Of a stretch of DNA of 64,000 nucleotides, positions 20,408 to 31,238 are shown piece after piece. The DNA is taken from the NCBI GenBank assembly GCA_000827265.1, contig KN834801.1, forward strand, positions 150,711 to 214,710. The letters run 5' to 3'. Position numbers and translations under genes: made by a program. The stretch's first letter is position 1. Every line of letters begins with the position of its first letter. Source of the stretch: Collybiopsis luxurians FD-317 M1 (taxonomy: Eukaryota; Basidiomycota; Agaricomycetes; Agaricales; Omphalotaceae). The notes under the pieces were generated by a model. The model saw only the letters and a program-made list of their open reading frames with translations, ran no database searches and had not been told where the DNA came from.

Positions 20408-22640
20408 AGTCCGACTGGTGAAAGCGCTCTCATCCTTGGAGGAATCATTACAACAGATTGTTGCTCCTGCTAAGACCTGTGCAGTAACCAGTTGAAGCCC
20501 TCGACTGAAAATTAACTTATTCTAGTGCTTGGAACTGGTCCAGGCTAATCAGACTAGTCAAATCAATTAAAGGCGTAGTAGCTGAATACTTCCAGAATCA
20601 AGCCGTCAATCGGTTTTGTTGATTAAATTCGCTGACAAAAAATTGGGTAACTGGTCTTAAAAACTGGAAGCATTGCTTCCTTCCTTTGCTAGCTCCTTCA
20701 TCGAAACACATCTCTATTTTTACTTGAACTATCTGTGCCATAATGCCTTCTCCACTAGTGTTAAATCCAAACAACACTTTGGGGCCTGGATTCATTAGAT
20801 ACAATATCGTATGCATCATATTTGAGATCTCCACAATGCAGACCATATCATATTTTATCAGTTACCGGAAGGATTCATTAAATTTGACGATCCTCGTAAG
20901 CAGGACTCGCCCCGACGAGAAACCTTCTTACAATATGCGAAATGTATATAGGTTGGAGTCATCTGGTATGCATGAATGTCGCCCCTCTACGACTTCCGAA
21001 AAAGATCACGACTCGATTAGGTCTACGGAACTCATTCACCAAGCACTGGTAAATACATCCCAGTTCGGGCACTATGAATATTTTTTACCTACGTTCTCTT
21101 AGTTAGCCTACGCCCTATATCACGACTCTATCTCGTAACTTTATATATACGCTAATCGTTGCCCTATAACAACTGAAAACCAGGCACTAATAGCTTGTTT
21201 GGCGAACCATTGGCACAATCTCCGAGCCTCTCGTTTAGTCGACGGCTGTGAGTCTGCATATCTTGGGTGCTCAAGACTATTACTTACAAATTCCCAGGCT
21301 CAGGTCTTGGCTGGCGTATGTTTCAATTGCTATGTTGATTCTTTTTATTTCACATCAACTATATAGGCTGCAACCGGTCCAATCGTGAAGAGGTAAGCGA
21401 TTCCGCAATGGCAGTGACATCGCATTATCATCATTCCATCCACTCCTCCTCAGCTGCTACATACTTCGGATTTGGAAACGTAAATATCTACAATAAATCA
21501 TGCTTTTTCAGCAACGGTTTGGACTTTTTTTTGCAACTACCTATAGTTAGTAATCACAATATCGTTCTCACTATTAGCCTCGTAAGTAACAAATAGTCTG
21601 TCCATCCGAAGATCATTTAATAGATGGAAAATCATTTCGCAGGCAGTGATCTTATTGGCGGAAGTAGGTTAGTTCTTTATTTTTAGCTGTAGTTGATGAT
21701 GATAATTTGGGTTTTAAAGGGAGCGTACTGGGTAATTTTCTCTCCTGTTCTCTAGTAATTGTCTGTTCATATCCATCTGTTCACTACTCTGTGACACAGT
21801 CCGGGTAATTGGGGCGTAGGTCAAAGATCAAATTTATAGTCTAAAGATACCAACATAGGAGTAAGCAGTCCACCTGGAAAACATCTTGGAAGGGTCAAAG
21901 ATCAAGGTGGGTACATGACAGCTTACTGATGGGTTCATTGATATTGAATGCTAACATCCGCTCTGGATCAAATAGGCTGTAGCATCATTGGCACTGGGCA
22001 TGAATGCATTACTATATGTTTCCATTGCAATCACATTATGTTATTATCTTCGGAAGTTGCGTAGGGTACAGAGAGTGAATTTTCTCTGCATTCGCTCAAC
22101 CATATCCGCTTTTGTTAATCAACATATATGAAAGGTCCGATTCTTTACTGAATACCCTGGTCCAATATGCATTGAATTCGGGTGCTATAACTAGGTGAGT
22201 ACTTATTCCATCATGTCAAACATTATGTTTGACCAAGGAATAGAATTTTGAGTATTTTAACACTGTTTGGTTCATTGCCTGGGCTCTTACTGGCTTTTCG
22301 CTGATACTCATTGCCTTTTCAAGTTGAGGCGGAACGTCCTTCCAATACATAGCAGTATACGTTGTCCTTACCAAAAGTAACTGTCCTTTTATCAACGGCG
22401 GTCCCAGCTAAGAGTGTTTCATGGCTCTAGTGACTGCTGTGTCTTTGTTGGGAGCACTTGGAACGAGGAAGATCATTATAAACAACATCATCGAACATTT
22501 TACGCAAACTAGTGGTGCAGCTTGTCATTTCGCCATGTTATCCATAATGGATTCCCCATCAAATTATATCTAGGTTTGCTACACATCGCCTATCCCTTTA
22601 CAGCATAATGTACTGAAGATTTTTTCCTGCAGCCGTATAT
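20408..22640 (+). pseudogene. DUF6534-type membrane protein, tandem copy 1 with 5' flank
   Basis: Exon 1 (20,743-20,898) starts MPSPLVLNPNNTLGPGFI, typical of DUF6534 proteins, and ends at a GTAAGC donor. Later recognisable pieces are LVNTSQFGHYEYFLPTFS (about 21,045-21,100), LPIVSNHNIVLTISLVS (about 21,540), AVILLAEVG (about 21,645), LALGMNALLYVSIAITLCYY (about 21,985) and SDSLLNTLVQYALNSGAIT (about 22,135-22,195). Exon order is correct, but some frames do not join without stops, so it is probably decayed. About 335 bp of upstream sequence is shared with tandem copy 2. A third, broken copy is at 1-2,430. Confidence 0.65.
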
Positions 22641-23931
22641 GATAAGATCACCGATTCCAGCTACGAGACTCTCAATTAATCATAATCATGATATCCAACA
22701 TCTCATCCCCATCCCCATCTCAACTTCAGCAACGACTGCAATTCCATACCTTAAATTTTCAAGTAACACGCATACATCATGCAAGTTAGAATCAAAACAA
22801 ATGACATAAAAATGACTACAAACTGTGGCGTATTGTTTCTACGCACCACGGCACGGCTCAACGGTTATCTGATGTAGATACTTATGACCATCTATGACTA
22901 CATGAAAATTGATGCTTAAGATGAGTGGTATTTTATATTGAACTTCTTAATATGGTACACCCGAACTCCAGCCTGTCCACGAATCATTAAATCAACGGTA
23001 ATGAGTTATCGCTATGGGGTTTGGATCCCTGGAGTCTTCCTATGCTCCTGACTACTAACAACCTAACGTTGTAAGTACTTCTGAATATCTCGGAGGTATT
23101 CCTGGAGCTTGAAGATCCAATTTAATTCCCTGGAAACCTTCCTTTTCATATCAACCGAAATTACAAGATATCTCGATTGAGACTGCCTTAGGCATCCCCA
23201 GGGTTCCACAGTCGACACTTACGGTCACTTTTTGTTCTGGGTATCATGTAGAATGAGGCACTGTAAAGAGGGCTGATAATCGAACAGGTTTGCCAGGCAG
23301 CACTCACCGATACGTAGCATTGAGGTTGAGGTCGATAACATCATTTTGCATATAAAAAGATTTAGATTTGTTGACATAGAAGCTAAATTCATTGAGTTTC
23401 ACTACTGCGGCAATACCGACTCAGTCTCATTTTCTGGAGAAATCCCTGTAAATATATCAGTATGAAACTAACATACTTATTTTTTATTATAGAGTTGGAT
23501 TATTCTTACAACCTACATTCACTCGCTCTCGGTTACTTATTCGTCACCATGTGCCAATTGACTCCAATGGGAGCATTTGTATAGCATCTTGAATGCCTGA
23601 TCCTTAACAGGCAATTTTATATTAATGGCATAATTCTCATGATACAAATTGAATGAGGCAATATATTACAGTTTTTATCATAATTACATCACAATGAAAT
23701 CACCATTTCTTGAGAGTTTAGACTAAACCAGAAGGCAGCGGCGTTTGCAAGGTATTTGATTCACGGCACGAGCAGCCACCACGCAGGAGCATTGGCCCAT
23801 TACCAGTGGCAGGGATTCAAGTGAGTTCATGTTCCCATCACTGTTCTGGATTCTACCGGAAGATATCCGCGGGTCAAAGATTGCACTGGGTTGCTAACTT
23901 ACTAAACAGCAATGAAGTTAAAAGTCCGACC
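22641..23931. other. Spacer between tandem DUF6534 copies
   Basis: No gene or named repeat is seen. The right end (from about 23,932) begins the duplicated upstream sequence of the second DUF6534 copy. Confidence 0.5.
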
Positions 23932-26187
23932 CGCGATAGCGTTCTGATCAACTGTTACAACAGATTGTTGCCTCTGCTGAAACCTGCGCAGCTGAAGCCC
24001 TTTCGGACGGCATATCAACAACTTAGCCTAGTGCTCGAACAATGAAATTGATCCAGACTGACGGGATTGGTCAAATGAGTTAAAGGCGTAATAGCTGAAT
24101 ACTTCCGAAATGCAGATTAAATCAGTTTTGTTAATCAAATTCGCCGACAAAACATGGGCGGTTGGTTATAATAACTGAAAAGATACTGGAACATTATTTC
24201 CTTCCGATTGCTGCCCCCTTCATCTTTTTACATCTCTACTTGAGCTATTTGGACCCTAATGCCTTCTGCGCTAGTGTTAGATCCGAGTGACATCTTGTGG
24301 TCTGCATTCATTGGATACAGTATTGGATGGATTCTATTTGGAATCCATACAATGCAGACCGTATTGTATTTCACCAGTTACCGGAGGGATTCATTGATCT
24401 TGAAGATTATTGTAAGCTCGCCCCGACAAAAACCCGTCTCTCACAATATAAAAAGTGTATAGGTTGGAGTCGTCTCGTAAGCATGAATGTGGCCTCTTTA
24501 TTACTTCAAGAAGATATCTGACGGCGGAATCAGGTCTACGGAACTCCTGCAACAATCACTTGTACGTCCACCGTAGCTTCTGTACCACAATTCTTCCTTG
24601 CTTACGTTCTTCTAGGTCGCACATGCGCTATACCACTACTCTATCTCGTAAGTCTGTATAAACCTTGATCATTGCCCTGCAAGATCTGAGAATCAGGTAC
24701 TAATAGTTTGTTTGGCGAGCTGTTGGCAATACTCTCCAAACCTCCCATTTGGTCGTTTGTGGTGAGTTTGCATATCTGGGTGCTTGAATTGAAATCGTTA
24801 CTTGCGAACTCCCAGACTCTGATCTTAGTTGGTGTATGCTCCAATACCCAAGTTGAATACCTGTTTTTTACATTAAATATATAGGCCGCATCTGCAACAA
24901 TCGTGAAGAGGTAAGCGATTATGCAATGGCAGTGACATTGCGTAATTATCATGCCGTTCACTCTTCCTCAGTTGTTACATACTTCGGATTTGGAAATGTG
25001 AATATCTTGAAATGAATCATGCTATTACAGCGATTTTGATTTTTATTTTCCTGCTGCTCATAGTTAGCAACCACAACATCCTTCTCACTATAGGCCTGGT
25101 AAGTAACAAATAGTTTGTCTATCCGGAGATAATTCAGTAATCCAGAACTGTTTTGCAGGCAGTGGTGTTGATGGTGGAAGTAGGTTAGTTCTTTCATTTT
25201 TGTTGGAGTGCATGGTTATAAGCTTAGGTTTAAAGGTACTGTACTAGGTTATTATCACTCTTGTTCTCTTGCTCTCTTGTTTTTTGATGTCTCTGTTCAT
25301 TACTCTGTGACAAAGTTGTGGCAATTAGAGCGTAGGTCAACGACCATATTCATAGTCTAAAGATACCAATATAAGAGTAAGTAGTTTCGACCTGGCGAGC
25401 GTCCTGGAACTCCCCAAGACCAGAGTGGGTACCCAACACCTTACTGCTAGGTTCATCAATAATGAATGCTAACCATCACTCTGTCAAATAGGGTGTTGCG
25501 TCATTGGCACTGGGTTTGAATGCATTAGGAGATGTTTCCATTGCAGTCGCATTGTGCTATTATCTTCGGAAGTTGCGCACAGGGTACAGAGAGTGAATTT
25601 TCTCTGCATTCGCTCAACCATATCCGCTTTTGTTAATCAACATATATGAAAGGTCCGATTCCTTACTGAATACCCTGGTCCAATATGCATTGAGTTCGGG
25701 TGCTATAACTGGGTGAGTACTTACTACATCATATCAAACATTCCGTTTGACCGAGGGATAGCGTTTTGAGTATTTCAACACTATCACTCATATTGGTTCA
25801 TTGCCAGGGCTCTTACCAGTGGTTAGCTGAAACTCATGGCTTTTTTAGGTCGAGGCTGCAACGTCCCTCCAATACATAGCAGTATACGTTGTGCTTACAA
25901 AAAGTAATTGTCCTTTTCCGGCATCAATGGCAGTCTCAACTGAGAATTTTTCACGGCTCCAGTGTATGCTGTGTCTTTGATGGGTGCACTTGGAATGAGG
26001 AAGATCATAGCAGATAACATCACCGAAGATTTCATGCAAACTACTGGAGTAGACTATGATATTGCAATGTTATCTGTAATGGATTCAGTTCCAAACCCAT
26101 TAAGTCATATCGAGGTTGGCAACAAATTCCCTATCTCTGTACAGCATACTACTGTGTCTAAATATTTTCCCTGCAGCCGTATATGAT
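23932..26187 (+). pseudogene. DUF6534-type membrane protein, tandem copy 2 with 5' flank
   Basis: Exon 1 (from 24,259) reads MPSALVLDPSDILWSAFI followed by a first helix and YRRDSLILKII, ending at GTAAGC. Further pieces match copy 1: the NHNILLTIGLVS-type segment near 25,070, LALGLNALGDVSIAVALCYY near 25,510-25,570, SDSLLNTLVQYALSSGAIT near 25,655-25,710, QYIAVYVVLTK near 25,872, and a C-terminal stretch ending KYFPCSRI at 26,186. Stops between blocks suggest decay, although intron placement could rescue some. The 5' flank 23,932-24,258 aligns with 20,408-20,742. Confidence 0.65.
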
Positions 26188-26949
26188 CCAACAACCAAGT
26201 CAAGAATCCAACAGGGTCAGAGATTTGCATACTAAGAATTTAAAGGTGAATAATGATGTTTGTCTGAATCTTGGTTTGGTCATGACTACCTCCACAGAAC
26301 AAATCTACACCTACAGTCCAGCCGTTGCGCAATAAACCCTTTCGGCCGTAAAAGGGAAGGTTCATTAATGGGGACAATCTAGCTAGGCCTGTGTGTATGA
26401 CTAGGAGGACTTTCTTGGAGACAATTGTCAAACCAGCATGTGGTAAGCAAGGCGTAAAACACTCAATATCGAGCCTATACTAGATATCGCCCTCGGACCG
26501 GTTGTTGATAAAATCAAACGCCATGAATGAGTTTCTATCCATATGGCAATGTAAGCTAATTTATCGCAGTCCGAGATCTACAGTATGTCTCAGCTAAGCG
26601 CATAGTCTGAGGAAATTATCACGTGCATAAATTTCTGTACTCAATACTGTGTCTCGTGGGTTATCATCACATAGATATCATCGGGGATATTATCCTCATC
26701 CATCTTCAAAACCAACATTCCGGTTTATCATATTTCTTTCGCCACATTAAAGAGTCCTTGCCCGGGTCTATCAACATACCTTAAATGAGCCAAGCAAAAG
26801 CGGTCAAAATACCTAGTACGCGGTTTGTCCACTCTCCCATAAGTATTACCAACAAGCCCGGAACGTTAGAACGAGGAGAGTCCCAGTAGGGCCACATGAG
26901 AGACGGGAGTCCACAACGGCGCTCAATTACGAGAAGTTTGGTCGAGGAT
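26188..26949. other. Intergenic, nothing recognised
   Basis: No coding region or repeat could be supported here. Confidence 0.45.
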
Positions 26950-27600
26950 GTGTGGCTGTGTGTTGTTGATTTGGAGCAAACAACCGGGCACGGACCAAGC
27001 GAGCAATTCACGGTCAAACTTTTCAAACGCAACCTTATCCTAGCATTGTTACCCTCGGTCCGAGCCTCTGCCTCTGCATCTATCCAAATATCAATAACCA
27101 GTCTCGCATCCTCATCCGATTTCGACATATCTCACGCGCTATTGAAAACGAATGGCTTACCCACACTCGTCGACCTCCTTACTGTTAAATCCCCAGCTTT
27201 CATACCTCCCCTTTACAGAGCTAGCTAGTTCATGAATCCTATCCTTCCCCTCTCCATACACCACCGCACTATGAACTTCCGTTCTCACATCCGTCTTGTC
27301 ATGGTTTTTCGCGCGTGTTAAGGAGACGGCCATATCAAAGCTCGGAGAACCAGTTCACGGCAGGTTCATCAGGATATTCCGGGTTTCTGTAAACACTTTT
27401 TCCCAGTCAACTCTCACCCTTGTCACGATGCCGTCCAAAGCCGTGGGTGTTGTTGATGACTCCCTTCACCTACTAGCTCAGACGGAGAGCTTCCCTAGCT
27501 CTCCCCCCCCTCGCGCCAATCACGTGACTGGTCATGTGATGTTCCAAAATTCGGCAAATCAAGTTGAAGTTCAACTTCGTATTCACTAGCTAGTAAACTA

Positions 27601-28221
27601 GTAAAAATGATAGTTTCTCAGTAAATAGAATATACAGAACTGTAAGACTTGTAAAAAAATCTCTCTCGCAGCGTCGCAACTTCTCGGACCATGTTCCGAG
27701 GCAATGCCATCATCATCATTCCTTGCTGATCCCTTCCCTGATTATTGCTGATTGCAGTGATCCCCGCGGATTGCTTCCCGCTCCCTGCCTCCCGCTCACT
27801 GCTCCCGCCTCCCGCCTCCTACCCATTGTCCCATGTCTGGATGTGGTATATTCTCTTATTTGACAGTGAGTTATAAAGTGAATGCTTCAGCTAAGACAGT
27901 CATTTCAAAGTAATAAGAATGATATATGTCATACTTATTGGGCTGTCAGTTGTCTCCATATATGTTACTATGGAGGGTAATGTTTCAGAGGTGGGACAAT
28001 GGGTGGGAGTTGGGCGGGGGGCGGGAGCAGTGAGCAGGAGACAGGAAGCGGGAAGCAATCCGCCGGGATCAGCGAGGGGGCAGTGTGGTGGGCGACAGGA
28101 ATGATGATGATGGCATTGCCTCGGAACATGGTCCGAGAAGTTGCGACGTTGCGAGAGAGATTTTTTTTTACTAGTCTTACAGTTCTGCATATTTTAGTTA
28201 CTGAGAATCTATCATTTTTGC
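27601..28221. mobile_element. Inner fold-back element (621 bp, TA target duplication)
   Basis: It has arms of roughly 240 bp. GTAAAAATGATAGTTTCTCA at the left matches the reverse complement of the right end (GCAAAAATGATAGATTCTCA). The arms continue through ATCTCTCTCGCA..CGTCGCAACTTCTCGGACCATG and the CCCGC-rich part to ACCCATTGTCCCA near 27,830. The single-stranded centre is about 27,840-27,985. TA at 27,599-27,600 and 28,222-28,223 flanks it. The uninterrupted right terminal repeat of the outer element confirms the insertion point. No coding capacity. Confidence 0.88.
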
Positions 28222-28470
28222 TAAGGTAGAGTTCAGGCGCAAGGGGGCACGTCACATGCAGTGACTAAAGTGTGACTCCTTGGCTTGTCGGTATGACTTT
28301 CCCTTTAGATTTGGTTTTCAAGTAAGGTTTGTTCCAGTCTTGGAAAAGATTAGATAGTTTCTGGGGTACAGGAGGCATTCGGGGTCATTGTCAACTCTGG
28401 AAAGCTGAATTTGACCTAACCTTTGGTGGCTTTGTATTGCATTGCACACCTAAGGCTCAGTAAAGGGCAT

Positions 28471-28806
28471 AATTCTTAGAAAATCTATCAATAATATGTA
28501 CTGCTAAAATATCAAAAATCTGGCTCCGAGCTATCCTAGAGAAGAGTCTTCCTGAAGGTTCCTCGGAGCCAGATTCAGGAATTAGGCCCTCTGTGAATTT
28601 TTGATACTTTTCTAAGAATTTCACTTGAATTTCATGATGCGCATCTAGATGGTATAATTCAGAGAAAATCTATCAATAATTTGTATTGCTAAGATATTAA
28701 AATTCTGGCTCCGAGCAATCCTTAAGAAGGGTCTTCCTGAAGGTCCCTCGGAGCCAGATTCAGGAATTATGCCCTCCCTGAATTTTTGATACATTTCTAA
28801 GAATTT
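28471..28806. repeat. Two palindromic units in tandem (185-bp period)
   Basis: Units of about 150 bp start at 28,471 and 28,656. Each opens with AATTC.TAGAAAATCTATCAA-like sequence and closes with its reverse complement (TTGATAC.TTTCTAAGAATT). Each also carries an internal 12-bp hairpin, TCTGGCTCCGAG / CTCGGAGCCAGA (28,519-28,573 and 28,704-28,758). Confidence 0.85.
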
Positions 28807-29249
28807 CGCAGCTTTTGTCACAGTTTGTCACCCTCAGATCACATGACGTGCCCCTTTGCGCCTGAACTCTACCTTAGTTTACTAGCTAGTGAATACGAAG
28901 TTGAACTTCAACTTGATTTGCCGAATTTTGGAACATCACATGACCAGTCACGTGATTGGCGCGAGGGGGGAGAGCTAGGGAAGCTCTCAGACGGTTCTCT
29001 GAATGCCTCGTCTCGTTCTAGACATCGAAGTCCTCCATTGAACGACGGTTAAGATATCGAAGTATCTGAACAAGAACACGATCGCCAGTTAAAGGCAAAC
29101 GTACATAAACGGGTCAAGGCTCGTATCTTCCCGTACGTTCTTGTCCTTACCCTATCATTGTACATGAATCTGATACGCAGCTCCCCCTTCCCCCGTCCCT
29201 ATATCAGACTGCCCCACTCGACAAAGACAACGTACGATATCCTTCTTGA

Positions 29250-29700
29250 GAGAAATTCCTCTAAACGAGACTCTTTCCTGTCCAACTTTCATCCCCGTCA
29301 CGATGTTCTCCAAAGCCTCTCTCTCAGCGCTTCTGTCACCTTTGCTTTGTTCGCTGCAGCTTTACCCGTGTAGCAGGAGCAGTGTCGTGAAGCCATCGCC
29401 TTGCCCAAGCGCTCAGAACTCACCAAATCCGATAGGACTTTTGACCACAACAGGACTGTCGCTCTGAACGTTGCAGTCAAGAAGAAACATCGTTGAAATT
29501 TGATCAAGTTGCATAATAACACTAGGAGCTTACCGAACGTCAGTTTTTTTCCCTATCTTTTGCCCATCGATGCGGTATGGACTCACGCGTACAAGTTCCT
29601 CAGAGTAGGGACTTGTCATTACACCCGTTGCCACTCTTCCATCGAACATTCGAGCTCACCATAACGAGCGCCAAACTGACGAGGGAGTCGATACGGAATG
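29250..29700 (+). pseudogene. Aspartic protease, 5' fragment (second copy)
   Basis: Nearly collinear with 19,841-20,260. It starts MFSKASLSALLS near 29,303 and, with frameshifts, reads ALPKRSELTKSDRTFDHNRT and LTDEGVD near 29,680. No catalytic domain is present. It follows the FAS1 fragment directly, as at the other locus, so the chimera predates the duplication. Confidence 0.6.
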
Positions 29701-29839
29701 GGCAGGTAAGTAGAGTTTAACCTGTAATTTCACTGCTGATCCTTGTTTTGTTCATAGGTACAATCTCGATCGGAACACCTGGGCAGGACTTTCATTGATT
29801 TTAACTGTACATTTTTCCGATGACGCAGTCTTCAGCACA

Positions 29840-30131
29840 GCGTCATTGCCGGAGCAATAGCCGCACTAGCCATTATCACAATAATTATCTTCCGTTGATA
29901 AAGAAAACAAGCTGTCGGATAATACCTGGGACTGAACTCTCTAGTATAGGTCCTCGAATCCCAGATGAAAAACGGGCTCTCTACCACTCACATTCTTTCC
30001 CATTACAATCTTCCTTCATCATACCTGGGACGCTGTTGGAAGATAATAGAGAGACAACGGAGGCGTCCGAACTGATTGGCCCTGATCTTGACGGTGACAA
30101 TTTTGACTGTTGCATGGCTTGGGTGGAGTAA
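29840..30131 (+). pseudogene. SKG6-type membrane protein relic
   Basis: One frame reads HSVIAGAIAALAIITIIIFR, a membrane helix with the GxxxA pattern of the SKG6 copies, then hits stops. Another frame further on gives LIGPDLDGDNFDCCMAWVE, similar to copy B's tail (GMAWV). The ectodomain and PPxY end are missing. It is a sixth SKG6-related sequence in the window. Confidence 0.55.
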
Positions 30132-31157
30132 CACACGGGGCAGCTTTAGTCACGAAAAGATGGTATGGAAATGGTGATGATAATCTATGTGTAAGGCTTG
30201 AGGGTTGAGATGGAGATTTTACAAATTGGCATTAGAAACAGTTCGCTATGAAAGCATACGACTCTTAATCGTCGTTGACTAGATAAATACTGGATAGCCA
30301 CAACGTTTTCTTGTGCTCCACGGGCAGATGGCAGAGTGGAGCCACGATGAAGTGTTAATTTAAGCCCGAAATAAGCGCCAAACCTCTGCTATCGTTGTTC
30401 AGTTTTGATTTGACATCCGAACAAACGGGACAACCGAGGGTTAATTAACAATCTACCAGCGCACAGTGCAAATAGCATCCAAGTTCTGGCGTAAGTCTAC
30501 TCGAGCTTTAAACTGTGTTCCCAACAGCGTTCCCGGACATTTTTTGTCGGTTGAGCAGAGGAAATTATGAATACCAATTTGTGTATTCCTTCTAAAACGG
30601 AATCGTTTCGTTATCCAGCCGATACTGACTCGCCGAGTCGCTTGTTCCGGAAGCTTGCCAAAGTCATCGCTACCGACTAAGAATATTGGCCTCAAAAGTT
30701 GCCTAGAGCTCCGGTAATGCACAGACATGAATCCGAATACATTTCCGGATTTATCTCGTTTATCTACTACCTTGGAAGTCCCGGATGACCTCGATTTTGT
30801 GAAGATCTGACAGAAGCCCCTCCTTGCTCTTGATACAAATTATCATCTTGCAATTGCAGTATCGTTGTGGACGAAATCCTGGTCGTCATTAGCTTATCAG
30901 TTTTAAACATATATGTCACCGTTACCATTGCCGTGCGACTTGGAACTCGGATTTGAATTTGGAGTTGCATATATACACACCCTCGGTTATTTCCTTTCAC
31001 CTGAAGTAAAAGAGTAATGGAAAACTATTATTTCCCTTGGGCAAGGCGATTATGCTGCATGAGTTCCGCACCTTTTCACGTCCCGGGGAAGTTTGACTGA
31101 CCGGTAGTACCATTCCGTACATCTTTCACCTCAGGTGGAAAGAATTGATTTGCAGTG
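30132..31157. other. Intergenic region upstream of the epimerase
   Basis: No gene or repeat was recognised. The right end presumably carries the epimerase promoter. Confidence 0.5.
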
Positions 31158-31167
31158 TATATAAATA
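31158..31167 (+). promoter_or_regulatory. TATA box of the epimerase gene
   Basis: TATATAAATA lies 81 bp upstream of the proposed ATG at 31,239, a normal distance for a fungal core promoter. It also argues that the upstream in-frame extension is leader rather than protein. Confidence 0.5.
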
Positions 31168-31238
31168 TTCGGCTTCATGTCGGAGCTCCCCTAATAACAG
31201 GTTATTTGTCTGCAATCCCCCTTACAAGTGTACTTAAT

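Larger units (their letters stand above)
27485..28988. mobile_element. Outer inverted-repeat element with 5-bp target duplication
   Basis: The left end GAGAGCTTCCCTAGCTCTCC is the reverse complement of the right end at 28,969-28,988. The inverted similarity continues for about 115 bp to ACTAGCTAGTAAACTA and, beyond the inner element, through AGGTAGAGTTCAGGCGCAAG (28,224-28,262 versus 28,838-28,876). AGACG flanks both ends (27,480-27,484 and 28,989-28,993). The paralogous locus at 19,536 has the empty site. No transposase is visible. The length without the inner element is about 880 bp, so this is a non-autonomous element. Confidence 0.88.
26950..29245 (+). pseudogene. FAS1-domain protein, interrupted by nested elements
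   Basis: The promoter block (26,950-27,000) and exon 1 (about 27,030-27,230, including DFDISHALLKTNGLPTLVDL and LLTVKSPAF) match the intact FAS1 gene at 56,094-56,978. After the insertion 27,485-28,993 the gene resumes with the acceptor TTCTAG plus ACATCGAAGTCC. The peptide SPPLNDG is followed by a stop and DIEVSEQEHDRQLK, and then an exon start encoding CPTRQRQRTI-like, damaged sequence. From about 29,250 it runs into aspartic-protease sequence. It is dead: it has a stop codon, a 1.5-kb insertion and a missing C-terminus. Confidence 0.8.
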
